Below, piece after piece: positions 9,478-18,670 of a DNA stretch of 64,000 nt (within the stretch, counting starts at the first letter, position 1; every line of letters begins with the position of its first letter). Source of the stretch: Euryarchaeota archaeon UBA86 (lineage in GTDB: Archaea > Thermoplasmatota > Poseidoniia > Poseidoniales > Thalassarchaeaceae); the NCBI GenBank assembly GCA_002503055.1, contig DAQX01000029.1, positions 1 to 64,000 of the forward strand. Reading direction: 5' to 3'. A program made the translations under genes and the position numbers. The notes below the pieces were generated by a model. That model was not told where the DNA came from. It saw nothing but the letters and a program-made list of their open reading frames with translations, and ran no database searches.

Positions 9478-9891
9478 ATGGGATTGACACTAGCACAATT
9501 GACCGACGCTATTCGGCATAAGGTCGATGCCGATATGGAGACCTCGGTTGCTGAGACTATCGCCGAGCATGCACTCGGATTCTTTGGTTTCTCCAATCGC
9601 ATTATCGACAATGCTCTCGAGCCAACCGATCGCAACCTGTTCTATCAGTTGCAGGACTATGACCTGTTGACAACTGAATCAGAAGAAACCACACTTTGGG
9701 ATGGTCGTGAGTGGAGGATTCACTACTGGAAATTCAAGTCTAATGCCGAGGAGCTTGCTAGACTTGCCGCTGAAGGAAAGACCAACAAGGGTGACGACGA
9801 CCCCTATGCGGGCGTCTATGACGATGTTCCTGCCTCACTATGGAGAGAACGCTCGGGCGAGGATGACGATTACGAAGAGCCTCTGTTCTAG
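9478..9891 (+). CDS. DUF6015-like archaeal conserved protein
   Basis: A 137-residue soluble protein. It starts with LTLAQLTDAIRHKV and continues with a helical region ending HALGFFGFSNRIIDNALEP and the strongly conserved-looking DREWRIHYW-type segment (TTLWDGREWRIHYWKF). This pattern resembles a family seen in Thermoplasmata and annotated DUF6015; function unknown. The C-terminal 35 residues are acidic and probably disordered. SD-like GGAGGGAT (9467-9474) precedes the ATG. It runs co-directionally into the surface-protein gene 46 bp downstream. Confidence 0.65.
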   Translation: MGLTLAQLTDAIRHKVDADMETSVAETIAEHALGFFGFSNRIIDNALEPTDRNLFYQLQDYDLLTTESEETTLWDGREWRIHYWKFKSNAEELARLAAEGKTNKGDDDPYAGVYDDVPASLWRERSGEDDDYEEPLF

Positions 9892-9937
9892 TACAGGGCG
9901 GGAATCGGTTCATATCTCATGATTCTAGGCACATGCT

Positions 9938-12900
9938 GTGCCTCACGCGAGACAAGCACTCATAATCCTCGTAACTCTCTTACTATCGACCCAAGCATCG
10001 TTGGTTCTCGCCGAGGAAGAGACGCAGACCACCTGTGCCGTACTTGTCGATTGGGATGTCGAGGAGCATTGGGATGGGGGCTGGAATGTTACATTCGATG
10101 TCCTACATAGGTATCTTGTGATATTCGACCCCCCATTCACCGCAGGTGATACTCCAACTTCAGTCACAGTTTCAGTAGAGCAGCACAGAGATGAAATCCA
10201 AATTGCTGACAACTCGAACGCCTCGTACATCAATGCCGGCGGCGAGATTGACATTGTACTCGACACCGAACCTGAGTTTGGAGACATCGTTCAGATTTCT
10301 GTAATAACTTCCGAGGCCACCTGCTCTAGAGAACTCTCCATTACTCGCTGGAATCAACCTATGGCTGATCACGAGATTACTAGAGAGACAACTTGGAACA
10401 TGGATGGTGCAGAACAAGACAACAGCATCGACTTTGAAGGAAGAGGATGGCAGAAGAGAACAGGAGATATCCTAGAGTCTAACGAACTCGGTAATGGGAC
10501 TCTGTTGCTAGACTCGATGGATGGTACACAAGGCCTCATGCTAGCACTCAACCTTGAGACAATCTGGCTCAACGAGACTTATGATGGAGTCGAACTTTTG
10601 AATCAGGACTTTGAGATGCGAGGAAACGGCTCACTCTTCCTGAACACCACCGAGGAAGGAGATGAAGGAAACAGCGGATTCTCCGTCGATGTTGATGTTC
10701 ATGAAGTACTAGTTCTGCGTTCATGGCAGGAAGACAGCTCTACTGAACGCTTCCTGATCGACGGAACAGGTTGGTTGTCTTTCAACGGAGGAGATAATAA
10801 TAGCTCTGAAGGAGGATTTGGACAACTTTCATCCTTCTATTGGGAGACATGGGACGAAGATGACAGAAGGAGATTACAGCATCTACAACTGGAAGCGAAT
10901 GCAACTCTGCGACTCGACAGTGGCGCAAACGAGTATTTCTCATTCGATCTCGATGAGTTCAGAATCCTAGAGCGCTGGGAAGACGGAATCAGAGAGGAAC
11001 AACACTCACTGATTCTTGGCGGCGGAGATTTCGGGTTCTTAATTGACGACGAATTCTTCGAAGTCGAAGTAAACGGAACCATCCCACTCATCCATTTCGA
11101 GACTATTGGGGGAGAGACAGTTGCAGATACAATCAGACTCGATGGAACCTACGACGGTGATGCAGAGGGTAGTTTCGGATTGATTAGAAGAATCGTTGAT
11201 ACAGGTACTCAAGAGAATGCAACTGGTGTGATGTTTGAGGTAGATAAAATCGAGAATGAGTTTTGGTTCAATGTCTCTGCAACTCCAATTGGCCCAATTA
11301 CTGAGGATTGGCAGGCCGAGCACAATTTGACCTACGAGTACACAGTTCCACAAGTCGACTGGTGGAATCGTACCATCAGGTACCAGTATATCGAGGACAA
11401 TGGAACTGTGAATAATGAATATCCCGAGACATCGCCAATCATCGTACAGGCGCAGCAGCCTGAAGCAAACCGTATCTTTGAGAATCATATTTCCAGAGAG
11501 ACCGGATCTGCTCCAGAGATTCTCGTGCCTGGAGATAGTTTTGCTCTTGTAGGCAATGACGCACTCATACTGTCAGTCGATGTGATGTCTATTGTAGATG
11601 GCGAAATGGACGGACACAATGTCACTCTAGCAGAGTGGATTGGTGACTATGGCGGTAACACATATGCATCAGGCAGTGTCGTCAATGAAGGTCCACTTGC
11701 CGGTTTGTTGAATGAGGTCTATCGCTGGATCGACATTTCATTCAGCGAGAACGGGAGCTCCGAAAATCTAGCCTTTGTAGAGCATCAGTCTGTCGATAGA
11801 GTCCTCTCTCCTTCGGTAATCTCGGAGGAAGAAAATACCCCTCCTGCTCTAATTTCTGTAGGTTTCAGAGAAGGTAGGCTTCTGACTGAGGGAGACTCTG
11901 CTCATTTAGAAGTCCTAGTCTATGACTTCGATACAGATGTCACAGCTGTATCCGTGGATCTGACTGATATTGGCCTAGGAATAGTCGAACTCTCGGATTC
12001 TGGTCTTCTGGGTGACCACACCATCCATGATGACATCTGGACGGCACTGGTGAATTATGAAGGCCTAGAGCACGGCATAATCCCAACCTCAGTTACAATC
12101 GATGATTTCTGGCTCTCAATTGTTGAGGAATCTAGTATTGAGATAACCAATGCAGCCCCCAGAATGCTTTCTCTACAATTCTCCCCTGACTCCGTGTTTC
12201 GCGGAGATTTAGTCGATGTCATAGTCACCGCAGTGGATGGCCACGGAGTCGAATCTGCAGCTGTTGACTTGCTTGGAGTCGGAGGTGAGCTAAGCCAACT
12301 AATCGAAACTAATGGTGAATGGATTGGCCAATTTACTGTACCGACCGGCATGTCCCCAGGGGAGCGAACAATTCCAATCCGAATAACCGACGGCGACGGC
12401 GAGACAGTGATTTCAGAGCATACTCACGCAGGAGGATTTCCAATTGATGCACCAAAGTTGACAATTGTGAATGAAGCTCCGATTATTGGAGACATTATCA
12501 TTATCAGAGAAGGAGAAACAGTTGACACAGTACATGTTCCCTCTAGTGGTGACCCGATTACACACTTCCTTGAAGTTGCTATTGATGATCCAGATGGAGT
12601 CTCTTCTGCACAAGCAAAGATTGGCAGACTAGCACCAATTGGTAGCTCCGATGCTTGGCTTCTGATGGTGGACGATGGAACAGGCGGAGACAGGGTTGCA
12701 GGCGATGGAATCTACACACTCTCTTTCGATGTTCGAACGACCTTGCCAGAGGGCAACATGACAATAGAAGTCAGAGCCACAGACACTTACCTCTCCACAA
12801 CTCCGTACAACGATCAGCAGCAGACTCTAGAACTTGAGAAGATGATTTCTGGAGGAAGTGGAGGAAACTGGATTGCTGACAACTCGATGTTACTGGTCGC

Positions 12901-12979
12901 AGTCGGCCTAGTTCTTCTGCTTCTAATCGGAGCTACTGCTATCGTAATTTCGATACGGAATTCTGAGACCGAGTGGTAA
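9938..12979 (+). CDS. Large secreted surface protein with Ig-like repeats and C-terminal membrane anchor
   Basis: A 1013-residue protein from a GTG start. A signal peptide (RQALIILVTLLLSTQASLVLAEE) is followed by an acidic, Asn/Thr-rich beta region with many N-x-S/T sequons. From about residue 635 onward come three Ig-like repeats with the pattern of a DxDxDxTxVSVDL-type strand followed by GD..DG.Y/WT. A single helix (SMLLVAVGLVLLLLIGATAIVI) and a short polar tail end the protein. It is probably extracellular and glycosylated. I do not recognise a specific family. The stop codon directly abuts the convergent sixA stop with no spacer. Confidence 0.8.
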   Translation: MPHARQALIILVTLLLSTQASLVLAEEETQTTCAVLVDWDVEEHWDGGWNVTFDVLHRYLVIFDPPFTAGDTPTSVTVSVEQHRDEIQIADNSNASYINAGGEIDIVLDTEPEFGDIVQISVITSEATCSRELSITRWNQPMADHEITRETTWNMDGAEQDNSIDFEGRGWQKRTGDILESNELGNGTLLLDSMDGTQGLMLALNLETIWLNETYDGVELLNQDFEMRGNGSLFLNTTEEGDEGNSGFSVDVDVHEVLVLRSWQEDSSTERFLIDGTGWLSFNGGDNNSSEGGFGQLSSFYWETWDEDDRRRLQHLQLEANATLRLDSGANEYFSFDLDEFRILERWEDGIREEQHSLILGGGDFGFLIDDEFFEVEVNGTIPLIHFETIGGETVADTIRLDGTYDGDAEGSFGLIRRIVDTGTQENATGVMFEVDKIENEFWFNVSATPIGPITEDWQAEHNLTYEYTVPQVDWWNRTIRYQYIEDNGTVNNEYPETSPIIVQAQQPEANRIFENHISRETGSAPEILVPGDSFALVGNDALILSVDVMSIVDGEMDGHNVTLAEWIGDYGGNTYASGSVVNEGPLAGLLNEVYRWIDISFSENGSSENLAFVEHQSVDRVLSPSVISEEENTPPALISVGFREGRLLTEGDSAHLEVLVYDFDTDVTAVSVDLTDIGLGIVELSDSGLLGDHTIHDDIWTALVNYEGLEHGIIPTSVTIDDFWLSIVEESSIEITNAAPRMLSLQFSPDSVFRGDLVDVIVTAVDGHGVESAAVDLLGVGGELSQLIETNGEWIGQFTVPTGMSPGERTIPIRITDGDGETVISEHTHAGGFPIDAPKLTIVNEAPIIGDIIIIREGETVDTVHVPSSGDPITHFLEVAIDDPDGVSSAQAKIGRLAPIGSSDAWLLMVDDGTGGDRVAGDGIYTLSFDVRTTLPEGNMTIEVRATDTYLSTTPYNDQQQTLELEKMISGGSGGNWIADNSMLLVAVGLVLLLLIGATAIVISIRNSETEW

Positions 12980-13441
12980 TCAATCCAGCTCCTTGGGCCT
13001 GAGTACCTCAATCAGACTCCACTTCCGACCGTCATTTTCTATCAAAGCAGCAGCCCCCGCGGGCATCACCTCCCACTCTCCAGTTAGATGGTTAATCAGA
13101 ACTTCTGAGCCCGGATTATGTCCGAGAATCAATGTTGTCCCTCCTTCAAGCAGATCTTCTAACTGTTCGGAAAGGCTACTGAGTCCGGCATGGTAGATTT
13201 CTGGACGAATTTCAATGGATGCATCACCAATCACAGCAGACATCCCTTCCAATGTCTCAATCGTTCTTCTAGAGCTGCTCACTAGGACTAGTTGAGGCAA
13301 CCAACCTCGGTTAGCCAGAATCTGCCCCATCCGTGGTGCATCGTACTGACCTATTTCACTCAGTGGCCTATCATGGTCAGTAAGATCAGGATAGTCCAAA
13401 CTACTCTCGGCATGGCGCATCACTACCAACCTGTTTCTCAT
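12980..13441 (-). CDS. sixA: SixA-type histidine phosphatase
   Basis: A 153-residue phosphoglycerate-mutase-fold phosphatase. LVVMRHAESS carries the catalytic RH motif, SSSRRTIETLEG the second Arg, and LILGHNPGSEVLINHL the distal catalytic His. These are the hallmarks of SixA-like phosphohistidine phosphatases. The true substrate is unknown. The chosen ATG gives MRNRLVVMRH; a GTG nine bases upstream is possible. It diverges from the aldehyde dehydrogenase gene. Confidence 0.9.
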   Translation of the reverse strand: MRNRLVVMRHAESSLDYPDLTDHDRPLSEIGQYDAPRMGQILANRGWLPQLVLVSSSRRTIETLEGMSAVIGDASIEIRPEIYHAGLSSLSEQLEDLLEGGTTLILGHNPGSEVLINHLTGEWEVMPAGAAALIENDGRKWSLIEVLRPKELD

Positions 13442-13509
13442 GACTTGCACATGTCACACTACTTCTTGAATTGCATGAATCTCATAAGACGCCGCGCGGT
13501 GGGTTACAC

Positions 13510-14928
13510 ATGCACACACGCGAGCACCTGTACATAGATGGCAGTTGGGTTGAACCTACAGGCGAGGGGTCAATCGAAGTCATCAATCCTGCTAATGAGG
13601 AAATCATCGGCTCAGTCCCGGTAGGTTCGGCCGCAGATGTCGAGGTGGCTGTTGCAGCGGCCAAAGCGGCCTTCTCCGAGTGGTCTAATACCTCGGTGGA
13701 AGACAGAGTTGTCTTCCTTAACTTGCTCTCACAGGCCATCAAGGAACATACCGAAGAGCTCACAGAACTGATTACTTCAGAGGTTGGAACTCCAATCAAT
13801 TACTGCCGAGGCGCAATGGTTGGCACTCCCAGAGTGGTTACTCGTTCGTACGCTAAGATTCTAGAGAACTACGAATGGGAAGAAGAGGTGAGAAACTCAC
13901 TAATTGTCAAGGAGCCCATTGGCGTAGTTGCTATGATTACTCCTTGGAACTATCCTCTACACCAGATCATTGGCAAGGTCGCTCCGGCTATTGCGGCTGG
14001 CTGTACTATGGTCGTCAAGCCATCCAAGGAAGCGCCCCTGAACTCATTCGTACTCGCAGATATCATTCACGAGATTGGTCTGCCTGCAGGCGTATTCAAT
14101 CTAGTTTCAGGACACGGCAGAGAAATTGGTGAGGTATTGAGTAATCATCCCGATGTGGATATGGTAAGTTTCACCGGCTCCACAGGAGCTGGAGTCAGAG
14201 TCAGCGAGTTGGCTGCTCCAAGTGTAAAGAGAGTAACATTGGAGCTCGGCGGCAAGAGTGCCAACATTATTCTCGATGATGCAGACATTGCAAAGGCAGC
14301 ATCAGCATCGATTCACGCATGTTTTGGAAACTCCGGTCAGGAATGCTCTGCACTGACTAGATTATTAGTTCCCGAGTCGAAAAAGCAAGAAATAGTGGAA
14401 GTGATAACTGCGAAGATGGAGAAGTATTCTGTTGGTAATCCTATGGACGAATCAAAGCGCTGCGGACCGATGGTGTCCGGCAGACAGCAGGAGAGCGTTT
14501 CCTCATTCATTGCTGCTGGAATCGAAGAGGGAGCCACTTTGCTGGTTGGAGGATTGGGGATGCCTGATGGACTGGACAAGGGATATTTCGTTCGACCAAC
14601 TGTGTTCTCAGATGTAACTCCGGAGATGACCATTTTCCGTGAGGAAATTTTCGGACCAGTACTCTCGATTACTACATACTCTACAGAGGAGGAAGCCGTC
14701 GAGTTAGCCAATGATTCAGAGTATGGATTGTCTGGCGGAATTTGGTCAGGTGATGAAGAAAGAGCCCTGCGCGTGGCCAGACAAATGCGTACCGGACAAG
14801 TCAGTATCAACGGCGGACCATTCAACATCTCCGCTCCTTTTGGAGGCTACAAACTCTCAGGAAATGGTAGAGAGTTAGGAGTTCACGGCCTCGAAGAGTT
14901 CCTTGAAGTCAAGGCTATTCAGCGCTGA
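13510..14928 (+). CDS. NAD(P)-dependent aldehyde dehydrogenase
   Basis: A 472-residue aldehyde dehydrogenase. It shows ITPWNYPLHQIIGKVAPAIAAGCTMVVKPS, the nucleotide loop FTGSTGAG, the general-base block LELGGKSANI, the catalytic Cys in GNSGQECSALTR, and EEIFGPVLSI near the end. It oxidises an aldehyde to a carboxylate; the substrate is not readable. The chosen start has GGTGGG (13498-13503) just upstream, whereas the longer frame from 13471 adds a charged, unlikely leader. It is followed six bases later by the P-loop kinase gene, so the two are probably co-transcribed. Confidence 0.95.
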   Translation: MHTREHLYIDGSWVEPTGEGSIEVINPANEEIIGSVPVGSAADVEVAVAAAKAAFSEWSNTSVEDRVVFLNLLSQAIKEHTEELTELITSEVGTPINYCRGAMVGTPRVVTRSYAKILENYEWEEEVRNSLIVKEPIGVVAMITPWNYPLHQIIGKVAPAIAAGCTMVVKPSKEAPLNSFVLADIIHEIGLPAGVFNLVSGHGREIGEVLSNHPDVDMVSFTGSTGAGVRVSELAAPSVKRVTLELGGKSANIILDDADIAKAASASIHACFGNSGQECSALTRLLVPESKKQEIVEVITAKMEKYSVGNPMDESKRCGPMVSGRQQESVSSFIAAGIEEGATLLVGGLGMPDGLDKGYFVRPTVFSDVTPEMTIFREEIFGPVLSITTYSTEEEAVELANDSEYGLSGGIWSGDEERALRVARQMRTGQVSINGGPFNISAPFGGYKLSGNGRELGVHGLEEFLEVKAIQR

Positions 14929-14934
14929 GGTAAC

Positions 14935-15519
14935 ATGAGCCCCCATCGCCTGCTGATTATCACAGGTACCAGCGGGGTTGGCAAGTCAACTCTTTCAACT
15001 AGAGTTGCATCAAATCTTGATTTCTCTAAAATCGTCTCCACTGATACGATAAGAGAAACCCTGAGAACCAAATTCGATCGAGATGAAATTCCAGCCCTGC
15101 ATAGGTCCTCATTTGAGCCGGCCGGTTCGGGAGCCATAGAAGACTGGCATCAGACCGTAGCAGTACTATCGGAAGCTATCGGAGCAGTTGTAAAGCGAGC
15201 CGCCACTAAATCATCTGACCTTTTGCTTGAGGGAGTACACATTATTCCCAGCGAAGAAATAATTTCTGAATGGAGAAGTTCCGGCGGAGTATCCTGTGGC
15301 GTAGTTCTTCGGGTTGATGACGAGGAGACACATCAAAAATTCATCAGATTCAGAGAGAAGCACAATAGTAGAGGAGTGGCACACTATCTCGGCAATTTCG
15401 ATCGAATACGAGAGATTCAGAATCGAATGATTATTGATGCAGAGAACTCCGACTGGTTAAGCATCGATACTAGTATCGAAGAGAACCCAATTAGTTTGAT
15501 TGAAAACTCGTTCGACTAA
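14935..15519 (+). CDS. 2-phosphoglycerate kinase-like P-loop kinase
   Basis: A 194-residue P-loop NTPase. GTSGVGKST (residues 11-19) is the Walker A motif, STDTIRETLR follows the first helix, and LHRSSFEPAG plus LLLEGVHIIP match archaeal 2-phosphoglycerate kinases. That family was first described in methanogens making cyclic 2,3-bisphosphoglycerate. The protein is shorter than those (about 300 residues) and lacks the extra N-terminal domain. A role on another small phosphorylatable metabolite is equally possible. GAGGT sits 3 bases before the ATG. Confidence 0.7.
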   Translation: MSPHRLLIITGTSGVGKSTLSTRVASNLDFSKIVSTDTIRETLRTKFDRDEIPALHRSSFEPAGSGAIEDWHQTVAVLSEAIGAVVKRAATKSSDLLLEGVHIIPSEEIISEWRSSGGVSCGVVLRVDDEETHQKFIRFREKHNSRGVAHYLGNFDRIREIQNRMIIDAENSDWLSIDTSIEENPISLIENSFD

Positions 15520-15550
15520 TGGGAAAAAAAAATCTCACAAATTATAGGGA

Positions 15551-16387
15551 CTAACGCCCGACCCATTCTGCCTCACTGCGTTCAAGGAATGCCTGGACAC
15601 CAATCTCCTTGTCTTCGGTATCGAAAAGAGCAACGAATTCCGAACGCTCTGCTAGTACGCCCTCCGTGAATGGTAGATCTAGAGATGCTCGGACTGCTCT
15701 CTTGGCAACCTTGACAGTATAGGGTGACTTTCTCGCGATAACTTCAGCCATCTGCATGGCCTCTGATTCCAAGTCCTCTGGTTCGACGACTTTGTTCACC
15801 AAGCCAAGACGCAGGGCATCTTCGGCTCCTACCATCTCCCCTGTTAGGGTCATCTCCATCGCCTTGCCGTAACCTAACAATCTACACAGCCTTTGAGTTC
15901 CTCCACCGCCCGGAATTAGTCCGAGATTAATTTCGGGCTGACCAAATTTGGCACGACTTGATGCCACTCTGATATCACACGCAAGTGCTAACTCAGTACC
16001 TCCGCCTAAAGCAAAACCGTCAACCATTGCTATGGTTGGTTTTGATAGATTCCAGACTGCTTCCCAAGCATTGTTCGCAAAGAAATCACGAACATCGTCA
16101 GATGACTTACCAGCGAATTCAGAGATGTCTGCTCCGGCGGCAAAGGCCGCGGGCTTTGCTCTACCCCCATCTTCTACCGGATGCGGCGCAGCCCCTCTTA
16201 TCATAACGGCTCTAATCGAGTCTTCCGCCTCCACTCTCGCACATTGCTCTTTGATAGACGCGTGCGATTCTTGATTCAGCGCGTTGAGCTTATCAGGGCG
16301 ATTCAATGTCCAGATACTAATCACACCGCCCGATGGACTACTACCTTCGACCGGGATATCTTCTACCAGCAGAACTCTCTCTGTCAT
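15551..16387 (-). CDS. Enoyl-CoA hydratase/isomerase
   Basis: A 278-residue crotonase-fold enzyme. WTLNRPDKLNALN, the oxyanion-hole segment AAFAAGADISEFA, VDGFALGGGTELALACD, and EINLGLIPGGGGTQRLCRLLG with the catalytic glutamate context support hydration of trans-2-enoyl-CoA in beta-oxidation. The start at 16387 is favoured because GGAGG lies four bases before it; an upstream frame extends to 16432 and overlaps the next gene. It is one of two crotonase paralogues in the window; the other is at 26477. Confidence 0.94.
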   Translation of the reverse strand: MTERVLLVEDIPVEGSSPSGGVISIWTLNRPDKLNALNQESHASIKEQCARVEAEDSIRAVMIRGAAPHPVEDGGRAKPAAFAAGADISEFAGKSSDDVRDFFANNAWEAVWNLSKPTIAMVDGFALGGGTELALACDIRVASSRAKFGQPEINLGLIPGGGGTQRLCRLLGYGKAMEMTLTGEMVGAEDALRLGLVNKVVEPEDLESEAMQMAEVIARKSPYTVKVAKRAVRASLDLPFTEGVLAERSEFVALFDTEDKEIGVQAFLERSEAEWVGR

Positions 16388-16428
16388 GTTGCCTCCACAG
16401 AGCCTATTGGCTTGAACATTCAGGCTAC

Positions 16429-17334
16429 TCAACCTTCGTCAGGTTTCACTGGAGGGGGCATAGGGGGCATTCCCGGAGGGAGGGGCATAGGGGGCATTCC
16501 CGGAGGAGGGGGCATAGGAGAAATCTCGTCTACCATCTCTTCCTGATCCTTCTTGCGAATGTCTTCTCTGGGTTTTACTTCAAGAGGGATTCTGATTCGA
16601 AGAATCCTCTCCTCGTCTATTCTAACATACGACACTCCCTGTGGCTTGGTTGAGTCAGGAGATTCCGGTTCGTCGAGAACGGTCATTCCATGGTCGGGCT
16701 GCTTGAGTAACTCTGCCAGATCTTCTCCATCCTCAACTGCAGACCATATTCTAGCCTTAGCAGCCCTTCTCTCAGCCATCTGCATCCTGCGCTTTCTTTC
16801 GATACGTGATCTAATCTCGGCCCTCTTGGCCCTTCTTTGACCTACAAACTCCTCAACCTCGGCTTCAAAATCTCCTTGAGGATTAGATTCGGCCACATAT
16901 CGAGCTGCTAGATTGTTATCATCATCAATAATGACAGGCATTGGTGCAGGCGGCGGTAAATCGCCTTCGGCTGCTACAGGAGTGGGCATGGGCATGGGTG
17001 GCAGAGTAGGTAGAGGCATCTCTGGCTGTGGAGACTTACCTCTGCTTCGCTTGATTTTCTCTTCCTTGCGCTGGCTGGCGGTTTCAACTTCAAGTACAGG
17101 CTCTGGTAGATCGATTTCTACCTTCGGCTCTTTCTTCACTTCAGGCTCTATGACTATCTTTGGAGGTTGAGGAACAGGAGAGCGCCCTGAGAACATCAGA
17201 AGAGAAACCAATGCTAGAAGGACAATTCCTCCTGCAATTTGAGTTAACGGACTCATATCGCCCGACAATATGAGGAACAACAGACTCCCGAGAATAACCG
17301 CTATCCAAAGAATCAACCGAGTGAGCGATACCAT
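16429..17334 (-). CDS. Membrane protein with two N-terminal TM helices and proline-rich tail
   Basis: A 301-residue protein of unknown function. Two adjacent hydrophobic helices (LILWIAVILGSLLFLIL and IAGGIVLLALVSLLMFS) are followed by a long Pro/Glu-rich linker and an Arg/Lys-rich helical stretch (QRRAKRAEIRSRIERKRRMQMAERRAAKARI). A short beta-like segment (YVRIDEERILRIRIPLEV) follows, then a terminal PPG-MPPMP repeat. This is an integral membrane anchor with a flexible cytoplasmic region; no family is recognised. The terminal repeat is encoded by a 27-bp tandem repeat and may vary in number. Confidence 0.7.
   Translation of the reverse strand: MVSLTRLILWIAVILGSLLFLILSGDMSPLTQIAGGIVLLALVSLLMFSGRSPVPQPPKIVIEPEVKKEPKVEIDLPEPVLEVETASQRKEEKIKRSRGKSPQPEMPLPTLPPMPMPTPVAAEGDLPPPAPMPVIIDDDNNLAARYVAESNPQGDFEAEVEEFVGQRRAKRAEIRSRIERKRRMQMAERRAAKARIWSAVEDGEDLAELLKQPDHGMTVLDEPESPDSTKPQGVSYVRIDEERILRIRIPLEVKPREDIRKKDQEEMVDEISPMPPPPGMPPMPLPPGMPPMPPPVKPDEG
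16451..16520. repeat. 27-bp tandem repeat encoding a PPGMPPMPL unit
   Basis: About two and a half copies of a G-rich 27-bp unit (core GGGGGCATAGGGGGCATTCC on the plus strand) lie at the 3' end of the membrane-protein gene. The unit encodes the nine-residue motif GMPPMPLPP. Such in-frame minisatellites are prone to copy-number change. Confidence 0.85.
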
Positions 17335-17365
17335 GTTCCCGACCCGTACGAAGAGCCTTCTGCCT

Positions 17366-17959
17366 TCACCTTGACGGGGACCTGAGAAGCTCTGCTAGAC
17401 TATTCATTGCCTTTGCTCGGTGTGTGATTCCGGAGTATTTACCCTCTTCCCATTCTCCGAAGGTGCGCCCATCTCCCTCATTTGGGATGAATATTGGATC
17501 GTATCCAAATCCACCACTTCCTCTAATGGAATCAGCAATTTTTCCTCTGCAAACTCCCTCTGCGCTCCAAGTTGAAACACCGTCAGAGACCTTAGCTACT
17601 GCTCTGAACTCTGCCCCTCTAGGCATGCCCTCTCTGAGCATGGATAGTATGCCTTCGAGGCCAATTTGCCTCTCTACTTCTGCCGACTTGGCCCCTGGCC
17701 ACTCATCAAAGGCATCGAGGAAGACACCCGAATCCTCCACCATTACAGCAACTCCCTCAATTCCTTCTTGTTCCAACAGGATTAGTGCTTGAACCATCTT
17801 TGAATTCGCTACAGCCTCAATCCCCAATTCTTTGGGCTCATCAAACTCAGGTGCGACTCCTCTAACTAACAACTGCTCAACAGTGTGTCCCGAGTCGGCT
17901 AGTAATTTTCTGGTCTCGGAGACTTTGCCCTGATTGCTTGTAACGAACAGTATCCTCAT
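17366..17959 (-). CDS. rdgB: XTP/dITP pyrophosphatase (RdgB/HAM1)
   Basis: A 197-residue house-cleaning nucleotidase that hydrolyses dITP, XTP and related deaminated nucleotides. The N-terminal FVTSNQGKVSE motif, VEDSGVFLDAFDEWPGAKSAEV, GSGGFGYDPIFIP and the final HRAKAMNSLAELL are all diagnostic of the Ham1 family. It lies 7 bp downstream of the Bud32-like kinase on the same strand, an arrangement that suggests co-expression. Confidence 0.96.
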   Translation of the reverse strand: MRILFVTSNQGKVSETRKLLADSGHTVEQLLVRGVAPEFDEPKELGIEAVANSKMVQALILLEQEGIEGVAVMVEDSGVFLDAFDEWPGAKSAEVERQIGLEGILSMLREGMPRGAEFRAVAKVSDGVSTWSAEGVCRGKIADSIRGSGGFGYDPIFIPNEGDGRTFGEWEEGKYSGITHRAKAMNSLAELLRSPSR

Positions 17960-17966
17960 GCTGACC

Positions 17967-18617
17967 CTATCCGTGATATCTCACTCTTCCCCTTATCGTC
18001 TCAAATCTTGATACAACATTTGCAGCTTCGTCATTACCCGCATCCATGTATCCTCTCAACATCGCATCGACTGCTCCCCCTAGTTCGGAATGGCTAGCCG
18101 TCAAACACTCGTTGAGCACCTGTAGATCTAGTCCCATGTGCTCTAACTCAGGAGAGACCCTCGCCAAACCAAAATCGATTAGCGAAAGGTTACCCATTTC
18201 GTCGATTAGGATATTATGGGTAGTCAAATCTCCATGAGAAATATCTTCCTCGTGCAATCTGCGAATTAATGCTCCAATATTCTCCATCACATCAATGCCG
18301 GCAGAACCGTCTGAGATCGCCTCATACAAAGGCCTCCCATCGATTCTTGAGATTAGAATCCAAGACTCCTCAATATCGCAGTCGTATAATGATGGAGAGG
18401 AGAATCCAGACTGCTGCAATCTACCCAAGACTCTGACTTCTACTGATAGCCGACTGCGCGTCAATCTACGATCCAAGTCTGGATGCCTGTAACTCCTCGG
18501 CCTCCTCATCTTGAGGACCGCTGGCTTCCCCATCCATTTTCCCGCTGTGACAGTCGCTTCCGCACCCTCATGCAGAAGTTCGAGAGGCTCCCACATGCGT
18601 ATCGCGGCTCCCGCCAT
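17967..18617 (-). CDS. Bud32-like kinase of the KEOPS complex
   Basis: A 216-residue minimal RIO/piD261-type kinase. It shows LHEGAEATVTAGKW (Gly-rich entry), AVLKMRRPRSYRHPDLD, LIRRLHEEDISHGDLTTHNIL (catalytic Asp) and LSLIDFGLARVS. These are the marks of Bud32, which partners Kae1 in the threonylcarbamoyl modification of tRNA position 37. Here it is not fused to Kae1, and no kae1 gene is adjacent. The start may alternatively be the ATG at 18596. Confidence 0.92.
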   Translation of the reverse strand: MAGAAIRMWEPLELLHEGAEATVTAGKWMGKPAVLKMRRPRSYRHPDLDRRLTRSRLSVEVRVLGRLQQSGFSSPSLYDCDIEESWILISRIDGRPLYEAISDGSAGIDVMENIGALIRRLHEEDISHGDLTTHNILIDEMGNLSLIDFGLARVSPELEHMGLDLQVLNECLTASHSELGGAVDAMLRGYMDAGNDEAANVVSRFETIRGRVRYHG

Positions 18618-18670
18618 GCAGTTGCGACATTAGATGACTTCAAAGCGGTTGCACATGACGAAGTAACTGT

